From contig NZ_CP128360.1 of the NCBI RefSeq assembly GCF_030345095.1, positions 6,014,001 to 6,078,000 on the forward strand: 64,000 nucleotides of DNA, written 5' to 3'. Below the pieces are notes generated by a model. That model ran no database searches, was not told the DNA's origin, and worked only from the letters and a program-made list of their open reading frames with translations. Every line of letters starts with the position of its first letter. The first letter of the stretch is position 1. This DNA comes from Solwaraspora sp. WMMA2056 (GTDB lineage Bacteria; Actinomycetota; Actinomycetes; Mycobacteriales; Micromonosporaceae). The translations under genes were made by a program, and so were the position numbers. Positions 8,665-20,284 of this stretch are shown here, in pieces.

Positions 8665-8697
8665 CGGCGGTTCGGGGACGAGGTCCCCGAACCGCCG
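8665..8697. terminator. Bidirectional terminator: 15-bp perfect hairpin
   Basis: 8665-8679 pairs perfectly with 8683-8697 around the loop GAG, in the 70 bp between the stop codons of the hypothetical gene and serA. No U-tract is present in either direction. Confidence 0.8.
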
Positions 8698-8729
8698 CAC
8701 CGGTACCTGCCTTGCTGTGGCGGTGACTC

Positions 8730-10328
8730 CTACTCGTCGCGCAGGTCGACGGCGCTGGCCGCGGTCGCCCCGATCGAACTGGCGGCGGTGCTCAGCGACT
8801 CCGCGCCGACCGCTGAGTCGACGGTGAGGGTCATCAGCGCCTCACCGCCGGCGGAACGTCGGGCCACCTGCATCGCCGCGATGTTGACCCCGGCCTCGCC
8901 GAGGATCGACCCGATGCTGCCGACCACGCCGGGCCGGTCGGTGTACCGGAAGAACAGCAGGATGCCGTCGGCGGTGAGCTCCAGGTCGAACCCGTCGACC
9001 TCGGTCAGCCGGATGACGTCGCGACCGGCGGTGGAGACCACGGTGCCCGAGACGCTGACCGTACCGCCGTCGGGCAGCACCCCGCGGACCGTCACCAGGT
9101 TGGCGTGCTCGACGGTGTCCGGGTGGGTGACCAGCTCGACCTCGACACCCCGTTCGGCCGCCAGGTGCGGCGCGTTGACGTAGGTCACCTGCTCCTCGAC
9201 TACCGAGGCGAACAGGCCCTTGGTCGCGGCGAGCTTGAGCACCGACACCTCGTTGGCGACGACCTCGCCGCGCACCTCGACGGTGACGCTGGCAGCGACC
9301 ACCCCGGCGACCGCGGTGAAGACCTTGCCGAGCCGCTCGGCCAACGGCAGCAGCGGACGGACCTCCTCGGCGACCACGCCGCCGGCCTGGACGTTGACCG
9401 CGTCCGGCACGAACTCGCCCTGCAGGGCCAGCTTGACGCTGCGGGCCACGGCCAGCCCGGCCTTGTCCTGCGCCTCGGCGGTGGAGGCACCCAGGTGCGG
9501 GGTGGCCACCACGTTGTCGAAGGCGAACAGCGGCGAGGAGGTGCACGGCTCCTTGGCGTACACGTCGACACCGGCGCCGCCGACCCGGCCTTCGGCGAGG
9601 GCGTCGGCCAGCGCCTGCTCGTCGACGAGCCCGCCCCGGGCGGCGTTGACGATGCGGACCCCGGGCTTGACGATCGCCAGCTCCTTCTCGCCGATCAGAC
9701 CGAGGGTCTCCGGGGTCTTCGGCAGGTGGATCGAGATGAAGTCGCTCTCCCGCAGCAGCTCCTCCAGCCCGACCAGGCGGACCCCGAGCTGCGCGGCCCG
9801 GGCCGGCTGGATGTACGGGTCGTAGGCGATCAGCCGGGTCCCGAAGGCCGCGATCCGCTGGGCGAACAGCACCCCGATGCGGCCGAGCCCGACGACGCCG
9901 ACCGTCTTGCCCTGGATCTCCACGCCGGTGTACTTCGACCGCTTCCACTCGCCGGCCTTGAGCGCGGCGCTGGCGCTGGCGGTGTTGCGGGCCACCGCGA
10001 GCAGCAGGGCGATGGCCTGCTCGGCGGCGGAGACGATGTTCGAGGTCGGGGCGTTGACGACCATCACGCCACGGGCGGTGGCGGCCGGTACCTCGACGTT
10101 GTCCAGGCCGACCCCGGCCCGCGCGACCACCTTGAGCCGTGGGGCGGCGGCCAGCGCCTCGGCGTCGATCTGGGTGGCGCTGCGCACGATCACCGCGTGG
10201 GCGTCGGCGAGCGCGGCGAGCAGTGCGGGGCGGTCCGTGCCGTCGACGTGACGGACATCGAAGTCGTGGGCGAGCACGTCGATAGCGGCGGGCGCGAGCT
10301 CTTCGGCGATCAGTACGACAGGATTCAT
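8730..10328 (-). CDS. serA: D-3-phosphoglycerate dehydrogenase
   Basis: NAD-dependent first step of serine synthesis from 3-phosphoglycerate. Seen: VVRSATQIDAEAL at the substrate domain, nucleotide-binding GVVGLGRIGVLFAQR near residue 147, NAARGGLVDE with the substrate Arg, and catalytic His in ATPHLGASTAEAQ. A long extension follows: an ASB intervening domain (about 320-450) and a C-terminal ACT domain ending the 532-aa protein (LLFFRYTDRPGVVGSIG). This is the long, type 1 form found in Mycobacterium, where the ACT domain mediates serine feedback inhibition. Start: ATG with GAGG 5 nt upstream. Confidence 0.95.
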   Translation of the reverse strand: MNPVVLIAEELAPAAIDVLAHDFDVRHVDGTDRPALLAALADAHAVIVRSATQIDAEALAAAPRLKVVARAGVGLDNVEVPAATARGVMVVNAPTSNIVSAAEQAIALLLAVARNTASASAALKAGEWKRSKYTGVEIQGKTVGVVGLGRIGVLFAQRIAAFGTRLIAYDPYIQPARAAQLGVRLVGLEELLRESDFISIHLPKTPETLGLIGEKELAIVKPGVRIVNAARGGLVDEQALADALAEGRVGGAGVDVYAKEPCTSSPLFAFDNVVATPHLGASTAEAQDKAGLAVARSVKLALQGEFVPDAVNVQAGGVVAEEVRPLLPLAERLGKVFTAVAGVVAASVTVEVRGEVVANEVSVLKLAATKGLFASVVEEQVTYVNAPHLAAERGVEVELVTHPDTVEHANLVTVRGVLPDGGTVSVSGTVVSTAGRDVIRLTEVDGFDLELTADGILLFFRYTDRPGVVGSIGSILGEAGVNIAAMQVARRSAGGEALMTLTVDSAVGAESLSTAASSIGATAASAVDLRDE

Positions 10329-10640
10329 GGGTCCTCAAGGTCGTCCGGGACGGGTATCTGCGGCGGTGGGGCGCCGCTCTGCGCCCTACGCTTCCTCCCC
10401 GGCGGGTCTCGCACGGCACGGAGGCGGCCTACCCGCGATCGTAGGCGCACCCGTGGACGGCAGGACTCGGGGCCGGGGGTGAGGGCCCTCACAAATCAGA
10501 CCTAACACCCGTCCGGCCGGGTCCTGCCGTCGACAGAAGCTCGGCAGACGCTCGGCGGATGTGACGAGGCCCGCGTGCGCGGGACACCCGTACCTGCTCC
10601 GGAACCGCCCCTGATCACCGCACGGGCCGGCGGCCCGGAC
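10329..10640. other. 312-bp intergenic region upstream of serA
   Basis: No gene supported. For serA on the minus strand there is a possible -10 TACGAT at 10438-10443, with no clear -35. Further up, 10479-10492 is a perfect 14-bp palindrome, GTGAGGGCCCTCAC, which could be an operator. The distal part, next to the mpgS stop codon, contains nothing I recognise. Confidence 0.4.
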
Positions 10641-11876
10641 TCAGGTCGTGGCGACCGGTCCGACCGGTTGGCGTGGAATCCGGGCCCGGTCGATGACCCC
10701 CTCGCCGATCTGCCGGAACGTCTCGGCCTCCGCGTCCAGCGTGTCGAAGAGCAGGTCGAACGCGAGGGAACCGACCGGCGGATAGATCCGCTCGCGCGGC
10801 GGCTCGGCACCGGGGGCCAGCGCGCCCTGGGCGACCATGAACTCGACGATCGCCTCCCGTACGGCGGGCAGGCAGACCGGCGAGTGGTAGAGCACGTTCA
10901 GCGCCTGCATCCGCATGCCCTGGACGTGGTCCTCACCCTTGTTGTCGTGGAAGTGCGGGTTGCGGGTCTCGACCTGCAGCACCGGCACCGCGCTGGCGAG
11001 CACCGGCGGGCAGTCGCTCTCCAGGACCCCGCCGAAGCGCTCGAACAGGTCGACGTACTCGTAGGGTTCGACGGCGAAGCCGCCGGCCAGCCGTAGTCGC
11101 AGCCCCAGCTCGAGACTGAGGGCGTGCTCGCCGGCGTTGCCGGTGGCGATGACCTCGGTGCCGAATCCGGAGTACTCGGCGATCAGCCGGTTCAGGAAAC
11201 TGTTGGTGATCTCGGAGCTGCGGCCCCGGCGGCTGAAGAACAGCCGGCCGTCACGCAGCTTGGGCTTGGAGTGCCAGGAGATCCGGACCATCGCGTACGG
11301 GCTGTCGGCCAGGTGCAGGCCGGCCGCGTAGACCTTGCAGTACTCGTGCACCGCACCTGGTACGTAGTTGTCCGCGTCGACGTAGCCGACGTACCGGCGA
11401 CCGGTCAGCGCGGCCACCGCCATGCCGATCAGCATCGCCTCGCCCTTGCCGGTACGGACCAGCCCGCTGTCGTCGATCAGCTCCGGCATCCCGGCCGCCT
11501 TCATGGCTGCGGCCAGCCCGGGATCGCGCTGATGCACGGTGATGGCCGGACGGTCGGCGGACCGGCAGAACTGCTCGACCGTATGGGCCTCGATTTCATA
11601 ACGGTCCACCGGCTGCCGGGCGCTGTTGGACACCAGCACGATCAGGCAGTCGTGCGGAATACCGGAGAGCACTCCTTCGATCACCCTGCGTGTCTCGTTC
11701 ATGCAGGGAATGACCACCACCAGATCACGTTCGATCGTGCGGATGTCGTCCTGCGATACGAGCCCACGCCCCAGATCACCCGCGGCATCCCCCGAGTCCA
11801 GCTCGATGACACGCTGAAGCTCATGGATGCGAACGGCACCGAAGCGCTCCGTACGGTGCGATTGCTCCAGACGCAT
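10641..11876 (-). CDS. mpgS: Mannosyl-3-phosphoglycerate synthase (GT55)
   Basis: Transfers mannose from GDP-mannose to 3-phosphoglycerate, the first step to the compatible solute mannosylglycerate. Seen: the GT-A start VVVIPCMNETRRVIEGVL, GKGEAMLIGM, the metal-binding YVDADNYVPG, SWHSKPKLRDGRLFF, TGNAGEHALS and HFHDNKGEDHVQGM, all characteristic of GT55. The 411-aa length is normal. The phosphatase MpgP that finishes the pathway is not encoded nearby, although the enzyme might be bifunctional in some organisms. The start is taken as ATG 11876 (MRLEQSH); no Shine-Dalgarno is evident, and ATG 11903 is in frame. Its neighbour serA uses the same substrate, 3-phosphoglycerate. Confidence 0.88.
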   Translation of the reverse strand: MRLEQSHRTERFGAVRIHELQRVIELDSGDAAGDLGRGLVSQDDIRTIERDLVVVIPCMNETRRVIEGVLSGIPHDCLIVLVSNSARQPVDRYEIEAHTVEQFCRSADRPAITVHQRDPGLAAAMKAAGMPELIDDSGLVRTGKGEAMLIGMAVAALTGRRYVGYVDADNYVPGAVHEYCKVYAAGLHLADSPYAMVRISWHSKPKLRDGRLFFSRRGRSSEITNSFLNRLIAEYSGFGTEVIATGNAGEHALSLELGLRLRLAGGFAVEPYEYVDLFERFGGVLESDCPPVLASAVPVLQVETRNPHFHDNKGEDHVQGMRMQALNVLYHSPVCLPAVREAIVEFMVAQGALAPGAEPPRERIYPPVGSLAFDLLFDTLDAEAETFRQIGEGVIDRARIPRQPVGPVATT

Positions 11877-12076
11877 GCGGGGCACATTACCCGAGCCCTG
11901 CATTAACTAGCTGTAACCGTAGGTCAATTACCGGTACCAGTGGCCAACTACCCGGAATCGACCCCGAGCCGCAATCTTCCGGTAACGCAGACCCCGGCAA
12001 TATCGCCGCAGAGCCCGACACCAACTACCGTCGGTGACGGGCTCTGCGGATGGCCAGCGTCACTGGCCGTACTGAC

Positions 12077-13697
<1,621 letters not shown>

Positions 13698-13772
13698 CAT
13701 TTCCTCGTCATGCTCGGATGGGCCGGATGGTCACAAGGTCGTTGCCGTGGATCGCACGGCACAGTTCGCGCG

Positions 13773-15668
13773 TCACAGATCGTCGTCGTCGAAGGCGGGC
13801 CGGACGTCGCGGGCGAACATGATCTCGTCGTTGCTGGTGCCGGCGGCCACCATCGGCCAGACCATCGCGTCCTTGCCGACCACGAAGTCGATCACGACCG
13901 GGACGTCGTTGATCTCCATCGCGGCGGCGATGGTCTTGTCGACGTCGGCGGCGTTCTCGCAGCGCATCCCGACGCAGCCGAGTGCCTCGGCCAGCTTCAC
14001 GAAATCCGGGATCCGGTGCTTGTGGGTGCCCAGGTCGGTGTTGGAGTAGCGCTCGTTGTAGAACAGGGTCTGCCACTGCCGGACCATGCCCAGGTTGCCG
14101 TTGTTGATCAGCGCGATCTTGACCGGGATGCCCTCCAGGGCACAGGTGGCCAGCTCCTGGTTGGTCATCTGGAAGCAGCCGTCGCCGTCCACCGCCCACA
14201 CGGTCGTCTCCGGCCGGCCGACCTTGGCGCCCATCGCCGCCGGGACTGCGTAGCCCATCGTGCCCAGCCCGCCGGAGTTGAGCCAGGTGTTCGGCTTCTC
14301 GTAGGAGATGAACTGCGAGGCCCACATCTGGTGCTGTCCGACGCCGGCGACGTAGATCGCGTCCGGCCCGGCCAGCTTGCCCAACCGCTGGATCACGTAC
14401 TGCGGCGACAGCGTGCCGTCGTCGGGCTCGTCGTAGCCCAGCGGGTAGCGCTCCCGCAGGTCGTCGAGGGTGGTCCACCAGTCGGTCCGGTCACCGGCGC
14501 CGGCGCCGCCACGCGGCGCCGCCACCGGTCGGCTGCCGGGCGGCCCACCCCGCTGGGCGACCTGGTACGCCTCGATCAGCTCGTCGATGACGTGCCGGGC
14601 GTCGCCGACGATCGGCACGTCGGCGGCCCGGTTCTTGCCGATCTCGGCCGGGTCGATGTCGGCGTGCACCACCGCCGCGCCGGGGGCGAACGAGTCCAGC
14701 TTGCCGGTGACCCGGTCGTCGAAGCGGGCACCGAGCGCGACGATCAGGTCCGCCTTCTGCAGCGCGTACACGGCGGCCACGGTGCCGTGCATGCCGGGCA
14801 TACCCAGGTGCTGCGGGTGCGAGTCGGGGAAGGCCCCCCGGGCCATCAGTGTGGTGACCACCGGGATGCCGGTCAGCTCGGCGAGCCGGAGCAGCCCCTC
14901 GGTGGCCTGGGCCTTGAGCACCCCGCCACCGACGTAGAGCACCGGGCGGCGGGCACCGGCCATCAGCCGGGCGGCCTCACGGATCTGCTTGCCGTGCGGG
15001 TGCAGGGTGGGCCGGTAGCCGGGCAGGTCCAGCGTCGGCGGCCAGGTGAAGGTGGTCTGCGCCTGCAGGACGTCCTTCGGGATGTCGACCAGGACCGGTC
15101 CGGGTCGGCCGGTGGCCGCCAGGTGGAACGCCTCGGCCAGCACCCGGGGGATCTCCTCGCCCGACTGGACCAGGTAGTTGTGCTTGGTGATCGGCAGGGT
15201 GATGCCCTGGATGTCGGCCTCCTGGAAGGCGTCGGTGCCGATCATGGGCCGGGCCACCTGGCCGGTGATCGCGACGATCGGCACCGAGTCCATGTAGGCG
15301 TCTGCGATCGGCGTGACCAGGTTGGTGGCGCCCGGACCGGAGGTGGCCATGCAGACCCCGACCCGGCCGGTGGCCTGGGCGTAGCCGGTGGCCGCGTGTC
15401 CGGCGCCCTGCTCGTGCCGGACCAGGATGTGCCGCACCGTCGAGTCGTACAACGGGTCGTAGGCCGGCAGGATCGCTCCGCCCGGGATACCGAACACGAC
15501 GTCGACGCCGAGCGCCTCCAGGGACCGGACCAACGAGCTCGCGCCGGAGACCTGCACCGGCGCGGCCGGCGGCGGGGTTACGGCGTTGGCGAGGGTGGCC
15601 GGGGTGGGCGCGGCCGCCGCAGCCGGGTTGGCGCGGTGGGCGAGGGTCTCGGGCGTGGGTCTCGTCAT
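13773..15668 (-). CDS. ilvB: Acetolactate synthase, large catalytic subunit
   Basis: Thiamine-diphosphate enzyme forming acetolactate or acetohydroxybutyrate. Seen: a low-complexity Ala/Pro N-terminus (about 40 residues), then [14 protein letters not shown], the catalytic Glu in [33 protein letters not shown]-related [12 protein letters not shown] and the TPP/Mg motif [16 protein letters not shown] ending at NNGNLGMV. The 631-aa length is normal. The ATG at 15668 starts the ORF. An attenuator-like terminator lies about 100 nt upstream, and the promoter must lie inside the 3' end of the GGDEF-EAL gene. Confidence 0.96.
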   Translation of the reverse strand: MTRPTPETLAHRANPAAAAAPTPATLANAVTPPPAAPVQVSGASSLVRSLEALGVDVVFGIPGGAILPAYDPLYDSTVRHILVRHEQGAGHAATGYAQATGRVGVCMATSGPGATNLVTPIADAYMDSVPIVAITGQVARPMIGTDAFQEADIQGITLPITKHNYLVQSGEEIPRVLAEAFHLAATGRPGPVLVDIPKDVLQAQTTFTWPPTLDLPGYRPTLHPHGKQIREAARLMAGARRPVLYVGGGVLKAQATEGLLRLAELTGIPVVTTLMARGAFPDSHPQHLGMPGMHGTVAAVYALQKADLIVALGARFDDRVTGKLDSFAPGAAVVHADIDPAEIGKNRAADVPIVGDARHVIDELIEAYQVAQRGGPPGSRPVAAPRGGAGAGDRTDWWTTLDDLRERYPLGYDEPDDGTLSPQYVIQRLGKLAGPDAIYVAGVGQHQMWASQFISYEKPNTWLNSGGLGTMGYAVPAAMGAKVGRPETTVWAVDGDGCFQMTNQELATCALEGIPVKIALINNGNLGMVRQWQTLFYNERYSNTDLGTHKHRIPDFVKLAEALGCVGMRCENAADVDKTIAAAMEINDVPVVIDFVVGKDAMVWPMVAAGTSNDEIMFARDVRPAFDDDDL

Positions 15669-15766
15669 GACGATTCAGGCCTTCAGCTCAGTGGTCTCGT
15701 GACAGGGTCTCGGCGGAAATCCGGCAGATGGGACCGATCGGCCGGAACCGGCTGGGGTACGGCAAT

Positions 15767-15797
15767 AAAAACGGCCCTCGTGCAGATGCACGGGGCC
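15767..15797 (-). terminator. Intrinsic terminator in the ilvB leader (attenuator)
   Basis: On the minus strand 15797-15773 forms a hairpin (GGCCC pairs with GGGCC, one bulged base, then GTGCA region pairs with TGCAC) followed by GTTTTTATT. It sits 98 nt upstream of the ilvB start. A second, perfect 11-bp hairpin (15798-15808 with 15814-15824) lies immediately before it and overlaps the leader-peptide stop codon, which suits an alternative fold controlled by the ribosome position. Confidence 0.82.
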
Positions 15798-15823
15798 AGC
15801 GCACTCTCGCGGGGAGAGTGCGC

Positions 15824-15859
15824 TCAGGTAAGTACTCGAGACGACAGAGTCAGCGACAT
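15824..15859 (-). CDS. ilvB leader peptide, MSLTLSSRVLT
   Basis: An 11-residue ORF from ATG 15859 to TGA 15824, containing Leu, Leu, Val and Leu codons. An in-frame GTG 24 nt upstream would extend it to 19 residues with more Val and Leu. It lies between the end of the GGDEF-EAL gene and the ilvB terminator, with the first hairpin beginning at its stop codon. Inferred role: sensing of leucine and valine tRNA charging for ilvBNC. The Shine-Dalgarno is weak (AGG, 9 nt). Confidence 0.55.
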   Translation of the reverse strand: MSLTLSSRVLT

Positions 15860-15863
15860 GGGG

Positions 15864-18218
15864 CTAAGCCTGACGCATCTCACGCGATGAGTCAACTGAT
15901 CTCACATCCTGGGCCGACGGTGTCGGGCCAACGCCGGTGGGCTGCGACGACGTGGCCGACCGGCCGACGGATCCCGATTCCGTACGCGACGACGGCACCT
16001 CCCGACGCCGGCCGCCGACGGACGTCGCCGCCGCCAGCATCGCCTCCAGATGCTCGGCCGGCACCCCCCAACCGAACAGCGCGCCCTGGCCGAACCGGCA
16101 GCCGGCATCCACCACCACCGCCAGCTCCGCCTGGTTCGTCACCCCCTCGGCGATCACCTCCAGGCCCAGCTGGTGGCCGAGCCGCATCACCACGTCCACC
16201 ATCGGCGCGAACGCCCGCCGACCGGGCGGTGGCGCCACCGGCCGCCCCTGCTCCGCCACCAGGCTGTGATCGATCTTGAGGATGTCGATCGGCAGGTTGC
16301 GCAGCTGCCCGAGCGACGAGTAGCCGGCACCGAAATCGTCCAGGGCGATCCGTACGCCGGTGGCCCGCAGCGCCGTCAACCGACGGATCAGCTCGGCCAG
16401 GTCCCGGGCGACCGCGTGCTCGGTCACCTCCAGCACCAACCGCTGCGGCGGCACCCGGTGCCGCCGCAGCGCCTCGTCGACCTGCAGGACGTACGCCGGC
16501 GCGTGCAGCTCGTGCGGCGAGACGTTCACCGACACCCACACGTCGTGCCCCTCGGCCAGCCAGCGGGCCAACTGCCGGCACGCCTCGTCGAGCACCCAGG
16601 CACCCAACCGGTTGATCATCCCGCACTCCTCGGCGAGCGGAATGAACTCGTCCGGCGGCACCCGGCCCAGCTCAGGATGGTGCCAACGGATCAACGCCTC
16701 GGCACCGACCGGACGCACCGACGGCACCGCCACCACCGGTTGGAAGGCCAACCGCAGCTCGTCGCGGTCGATCGCCCCGCGCATCTCGTGCTCCAGCAGG
16801 GTCCGCCGCCGCTGGGCCTGGTCGTAGGAGACGTCGTACTGCTCCACCCGGTTCTTGCCCCGCTGCTTCGCCGCCCGCAACGCCAGATCGGCGTTGCGCA
16901 GCAGCGTCGGCACGTCCGGGGCGGTCGACCGGCACGCCATGCCGATACTCGCCGAGACGTAGATCGGCCCCTTGTCGTGCGGGTACGGCTCGTTGAGCAC
17001 GGCCAGCAGCCGGGCACCGAGGCGGTGCGCCGCCTCCGCGTCGGCCACCGGCAGAAGGACGGCGAACTCGTCACCGCCGAGCCGGGCGGCGACCCCGACA
17101 CCACCCACCTCTGCCGCGAGCCGCCGGCCGACCTCGATCAGCACGGCGTCGCCGACGTCGTGGCCCTGCATGTCGTTGACCGTCTTGAAGCCGTCCAGGT
17201 CCAGGGCGATCAGCCTACCGGGCCGCGCGTCGGCGACCCAGTCGTACAGCTCACGCAGCAGCGCCCGACGGTTGGCCAGGCCGGTCAGCGGATCGGTGTG
17301 CGCCAGGTTGCGGTAGTGCGCCTCGCGGTTGGCCAGCTGGTCGGCGTAGCGGCGCACGTCGAGCAGGGCCACGTACTGCCGGGCGACCAGGACGAACCCC
17401 TCCAGGCAGCCGACCAGCACGGCCAGCGGGCTGAACACCCCGCCGCGCAGCGTGTGGTAGAGACCGGCGGCGGCGATCACCACCATCGGCAGGAACACGT
17501 AACCGGACCCCCGGCGGACCGGCGCCGTGGCGGCGTCCACGCCGCGCCGCCCCGCCCGCGCGGCGCCGAGGCACAGCAACAGCAGCCCCACCGGTAGCAC
17601 CGCCGCGCTGGCCGACACCAGGCCGGAGCCGGCGGAACCCGCCCCGACGGCCACGCCGGTCGCGGCGAACCCGACGACGAGCGCACCGACGCCGCTGAGC
17701 ACCGGCCCGTCGTCGCCCGCCCCGGTCACCTGCAGCGTGCTCACCACCGTGACACCGCCGATCGCCGCGAGCGTGGCCAGGCTCAGCAGCAACCCCCCGG
17801 GTGTGGCCGGGGTGGCCGGGCCGAGCAGCCGGGTCGGCTCGACCACCAGGACCCAGCCGGTGAACCACAGCGCGGCGCCGACCGCGAGGCAGTCCAGCAG
17901 ATGCCGCAGCGTCGGCGTCGGACGCCCGGGCGCCGGCAGCCGCAACAGCCCCCAGGCCAGCACCAGCCCGCTGACCGCACCGCCGACCGCGACACCGGTG
18001 CCGAGCAGCGCGCGCTGGGCCTCGTACCGCTCCCCTTCGCCGACCAGCGTCACCACCGCGACCAGGGCGACCAGCACGGTCGCGGTGAACCCGCCGGCAC
18101 CGAGCACGACGAGCCGGTACGCCTGCCGCAGCGCCCCGGTCAGCCGGCGGCCGGCGACGAACAGCCACACCGTGCCGAGCGCAGCCGCCACCCCGCTCGC
18201 CAATGCGAGCGCCTGCAT
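15864..18218 (-). CDS. Membrane GGDEF-EAL protein (c-di-GMP synthase/phosphodiesterase)
   Basis: A 784-aa bifunctional-looking c-di-GMP enzyme. Seen: about eight to ten hydrophobic segments in residues 1-290, then GGDEF with the intact motif RLGGDEFAVLLP near residue 383, and EAL with GAEALIRWHHPE near 506, LDDFGAGYSSLG and VIAEGV. Both active-site signatures are complete, so either activity is possible. The tail beyond the EAL domain is Ser/Thr-rich. Start: ATG 18218, the first after a GTG-rich leader with no clear ribosome site. The gene lies between ilvB (downstream) and ilvD (divergent), with 149 bp to ilvD, and its end overlaps the ilvB leader region. A second protein of the same design is at 58481-61147. 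Confidence 0.85.
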   Translation of the reverse strand: MQALALASGVAAALGTVWLFVAGRRLTGALRQAYRLVVLGAGGFTATVLVALVAVVTLVGEGERYEAQRALLGTGVAVGGAVSGLVLAWGLLRLPAPGRPTPTLRHLLDCLAVGAALWFTGWVLVVEPTRLLGPATPATPGGLLLSLATLAAIGGVTVVSTLQVTGAGDDGPVLSGVGALVVGFAATGVAVGAGSAGSGLVSASAAVLPVGLLLLCLGAARAGRRGVDAATAPVRRGSGYVFLPMVVIAAAGLYHTLRGGVFSPLAVLVGCLEGFVLVARQYVALLDVRRYADQLANREAHYRNLAHTDPLTGLANRRALLRELYDWVADARPGRLIALDLDGFKTVNDMQGHDVGDAVLIEVGRRLAAEVGGVGVAARLGGDEFAVLLPVADAEAAHRLGARLLAVLNEPYPHDKGPIYVSASIGMACRSTAPDVPTLLRNADLALRAAKQRGKNRVEQYDVSYDQAQRRRTLLEHEMRGAIDRDELRLAFQPVVAVPSVRPVGAEALIRWHHPELGRVPPDEFIPLAEECGMINRLGAWVLDEACRQLARWLAEGHDVWVSVNVSPHELHAPAYVLQVDEALRRHRVPPQRLVLEVTEHAVARDLAELIRRLTALRATGVRIALDDFGAGYSSLGQLRNLPIDILKIDHSLVAEQGRPVAPPPGRRAFAPMVDVVMRLGHQLGLEVIAEGVTNQAELAVVVDAGCRFGQGALFGWGVPAEHLEAMLAAATSVGGRRREVPSSRTESGSVGRSATSSQPTGVGPTPSAQDVRSVDSSREMRQA

Positions 18219-18367
18219 GCCCGGGGGGAGGTGCACGCCACAACTGTGCCGGATCGGTGTCGCGCCGTGGTGCCGGGGTCGGCCCGCCGGCCGGCAAACA
18301 TCCCGACACGTGAAACGCGCCACGGCTGGCCGGGCCGACGCGGCAACCGTGGTGTAACACTTGGCGA

Positions 18368-20215
18368 ATGCCTGAGCTGCGGTCGAAGACCTCCACGCAC
18401 GGTCGGACGATGGCCGGTGCCCGGGCCCTCTGGCGGGCCACCGGGATGACCGACGACGACTTCGGTAAGCCGATCGTGGCCATCGCCAACAGCTTCACCC
18501 AGTTCGTGCCCGGCCACGTACACCTCAAGGACCTCGGCGGTCTGGTCGCCGATTCGATCGCCGAGGCCGGCGGGGTCGGCCGCGAGTTCAACACGATCGC
18601 CGTCGACGACGGCATCGCCATGGGCCACGGCGGCATGCTCTACTCGCTGCCCAGCCGGGAGTTGATCGCCGACGCCGTCGAGTACATGGTCAACGCCCAC
18701 TGCGCCGACGCGCTGGTCTGCATCTCCAACTGCGACAAGATCACCCCGGGCATGTTGCTCGCCGCGCTGCGGCTCAACATCCCGACCGTGTTCGTCTCCG
18801 GCGGCCCGATGGAGGCCGGCAAGACCGTCGCCGTCGAGGGCGTGGTGCACGCCAAGCTCGACCTGATCGACGCGATGATCGCCGCGTCGAACGACGCCGT
18901 CACCGACGCCCAGCTCGACACCATCGAGCGCTCCGCCTGCCCGACCTGCGGCTCCTGCTCCGGCATGTTCACCGCCAACTCGATGAACTGCCTGACCGAG
19001 GCGGTCGGGCTGGCGCTGCCGGGCAACGGGTCGGTGCTGGCCACCCACGCCGCGCGGCGGTCGCTGTTCGTCGAGGCCGGCCGGACCGTCGTGGAGATCG
19101 CCAAGCGGTGGTACGACGGCGACGACGCCTCGGTGCTGCCCCGCTCGGTGGCCAGCCGGGCGGCGTTCGAGAACGCGGTCGCCCTGGACGTGGCGATGGG
19201 TGGCTCCACCAACACCGTGCTGCACCTGCTGGCGGCCGCCCGCGAGGCGGAGCTCGACTTCGGCGTCGCCGACATCGACGCCATCTCCCGTCGGGTGCCC
19301 TGCCTGTCGAAGGTCGCGCCGAACACACCGAAGTACCACATGGAGGACGTGCACCGGGCCGGCGGCATCCCGGCGCTGCTCGGCGAGCTGGACCGGGCCG
19401 GCGCGCTGCGCCGCGACGTGCACGCGGTGCACTCGCCGTCGCTGGACAAGTGGCTGGCCGACTGGGACATCCGGGGCGGCTCGCCGATCCCGGAGGCGGT
19501 CGAGCTGTTCCACGCCGCGCCCGGTGGGGTGCGTACCACCGAACCGTTCTCCACCACGAACCGCTGGTCCAGCCTGGACACCGACGCGGCGCAGGGCTGC
19601 ATCCGGGACGTGGCGCACGCCTACTCCGCCGACGGCGGCCTGGCGATCCTGCACGGCAACCTGGCCCCGCAGGGCGCGGTGGTCAAGACCGCCGGGGTGC
19701 CCGACGACTGCCTGACGTTCCGTGGCCCGGCCAAGGTGTACGAGTCACAGGAGGACACCGTCTCGGCGATCCTCGCCGGCGAGGTGGTCGCCGGTGACGT
19801 GGTCGTCGTCCGCTACGAAGGACCCAAGGGCGGGCCGGGCATGCAGGAGATGCTCTACCCCACATCGTTCCTCAAGGGCCGTGGTCTCGGCCGGGCCTGC
19901 GCGCTGATCACCGACGGCCGGTTCTCCGGCGGCACCTCCGGGCTGTCCATCGGGCACGCCTCCCCCGAGGCAGCCTCCGGTGGGCTGATCGCCCTGGTCG
20001 AGCCCGGTGACGAGATCGTCATCGACATCCCGGCCCGCAAGCTCGAGCTCAACGTGCCCGACGAGGTGCTGCAGGCCCGCCGGATCGCCCAGGAGAAGCG
20101 GGACCGCCCGTACACCCCGGTCGACCGGGACCGGCCGGTGTCGGCGGCGCTGCGGGCGTACGCCTCGATGGCCACCTCGGCCAGCGACGGCGCCTACCGC
20201 CTCGTCCCGGAGTAG
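18368..20215 (+). CDS. ilvD: Dihydroxy-acid dehydratase
   Basis: Fe-S dehydratase making the 2-oxo acids of valine and isoleucine from dihydroxy acids. Seen: [19 protein letters not shown] near the start, [11 protein letters not shown] and [19 protein letters not shown], which provide cluster cysteines and active-site Lys, then [12 protein letters not shown] and [19 protein letters not shown] near the C-terminus. The 615-aa length is normal for the IlvD group. The ATG at 18368 follows TAACAC with only 7 nt and no Shine-Dalgarno, so the message may be leaderless. It is separate from ilvBNC and divergent from the GGDEF-EAL gene. Confidence 0.95.
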   Translation: MPELRSKTSTHGRTMAGARALWRATGMTDDDFGKPIVAIANSFTQFVPGHVHLKDLGGLVADSIAEAGGVGREFNTIAVDDGIAMGHGGMLYSLPSRELIADAVEYMVNAHCADALVCISNCDKITPGMLLAALRLNIPTVFVSGGPMEAGKTVAVEGVVHAKLDLIDAMIAASNDAVTDAQLDTIERSACPTCGSCSGMFTANSMNCLTEAVGLALPGNGSVLATHAARRSLFVEAGRTVVEIAKRWYDGDDASVLPRSVASRAAFENAVALDVAMGGSTNTVLHLLAAAREAELDFGVADIDAISRRVPCLSKVAPNTPKYHMEDVHRAGGIPALLGELDRAGALRRDVHAVHSPSLDKWLADWDIRGGSPIPEAVELFHAAPGGVRTTEPFSTTNRWSSLDTDAAQGCIRDVAHAYSADGGLAILHGNLAPQGAVVKTAGVPDDCLTFRGPAKVYESQEDTVSAILAGEVVAGDVVVVRYEGPKGGPGMQEMLYPTSFLKGRGLGRACALITDGRFSGGTSGLSIGHASPEAASGGLIALVEPGDEIVIDIPARKLELNVPDEVLQARRIAQEKRDRPYTPVDRDRPVSAALRAYASMATSASDGAYRLVPE

Positions 20216-20284
20216 TCACCGCGGACCTCGGCCGTACGGACAGGTCAGCCCGGGTTGGTCGAACATCTGTGCGATGATGGCGCG

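Noticed and set aside
20255-20284. TTG-started extension of dinB
   Set aside because: The family begins at GEANILHADLD, close to GTG 20285; no ribosome site favours the TTG.
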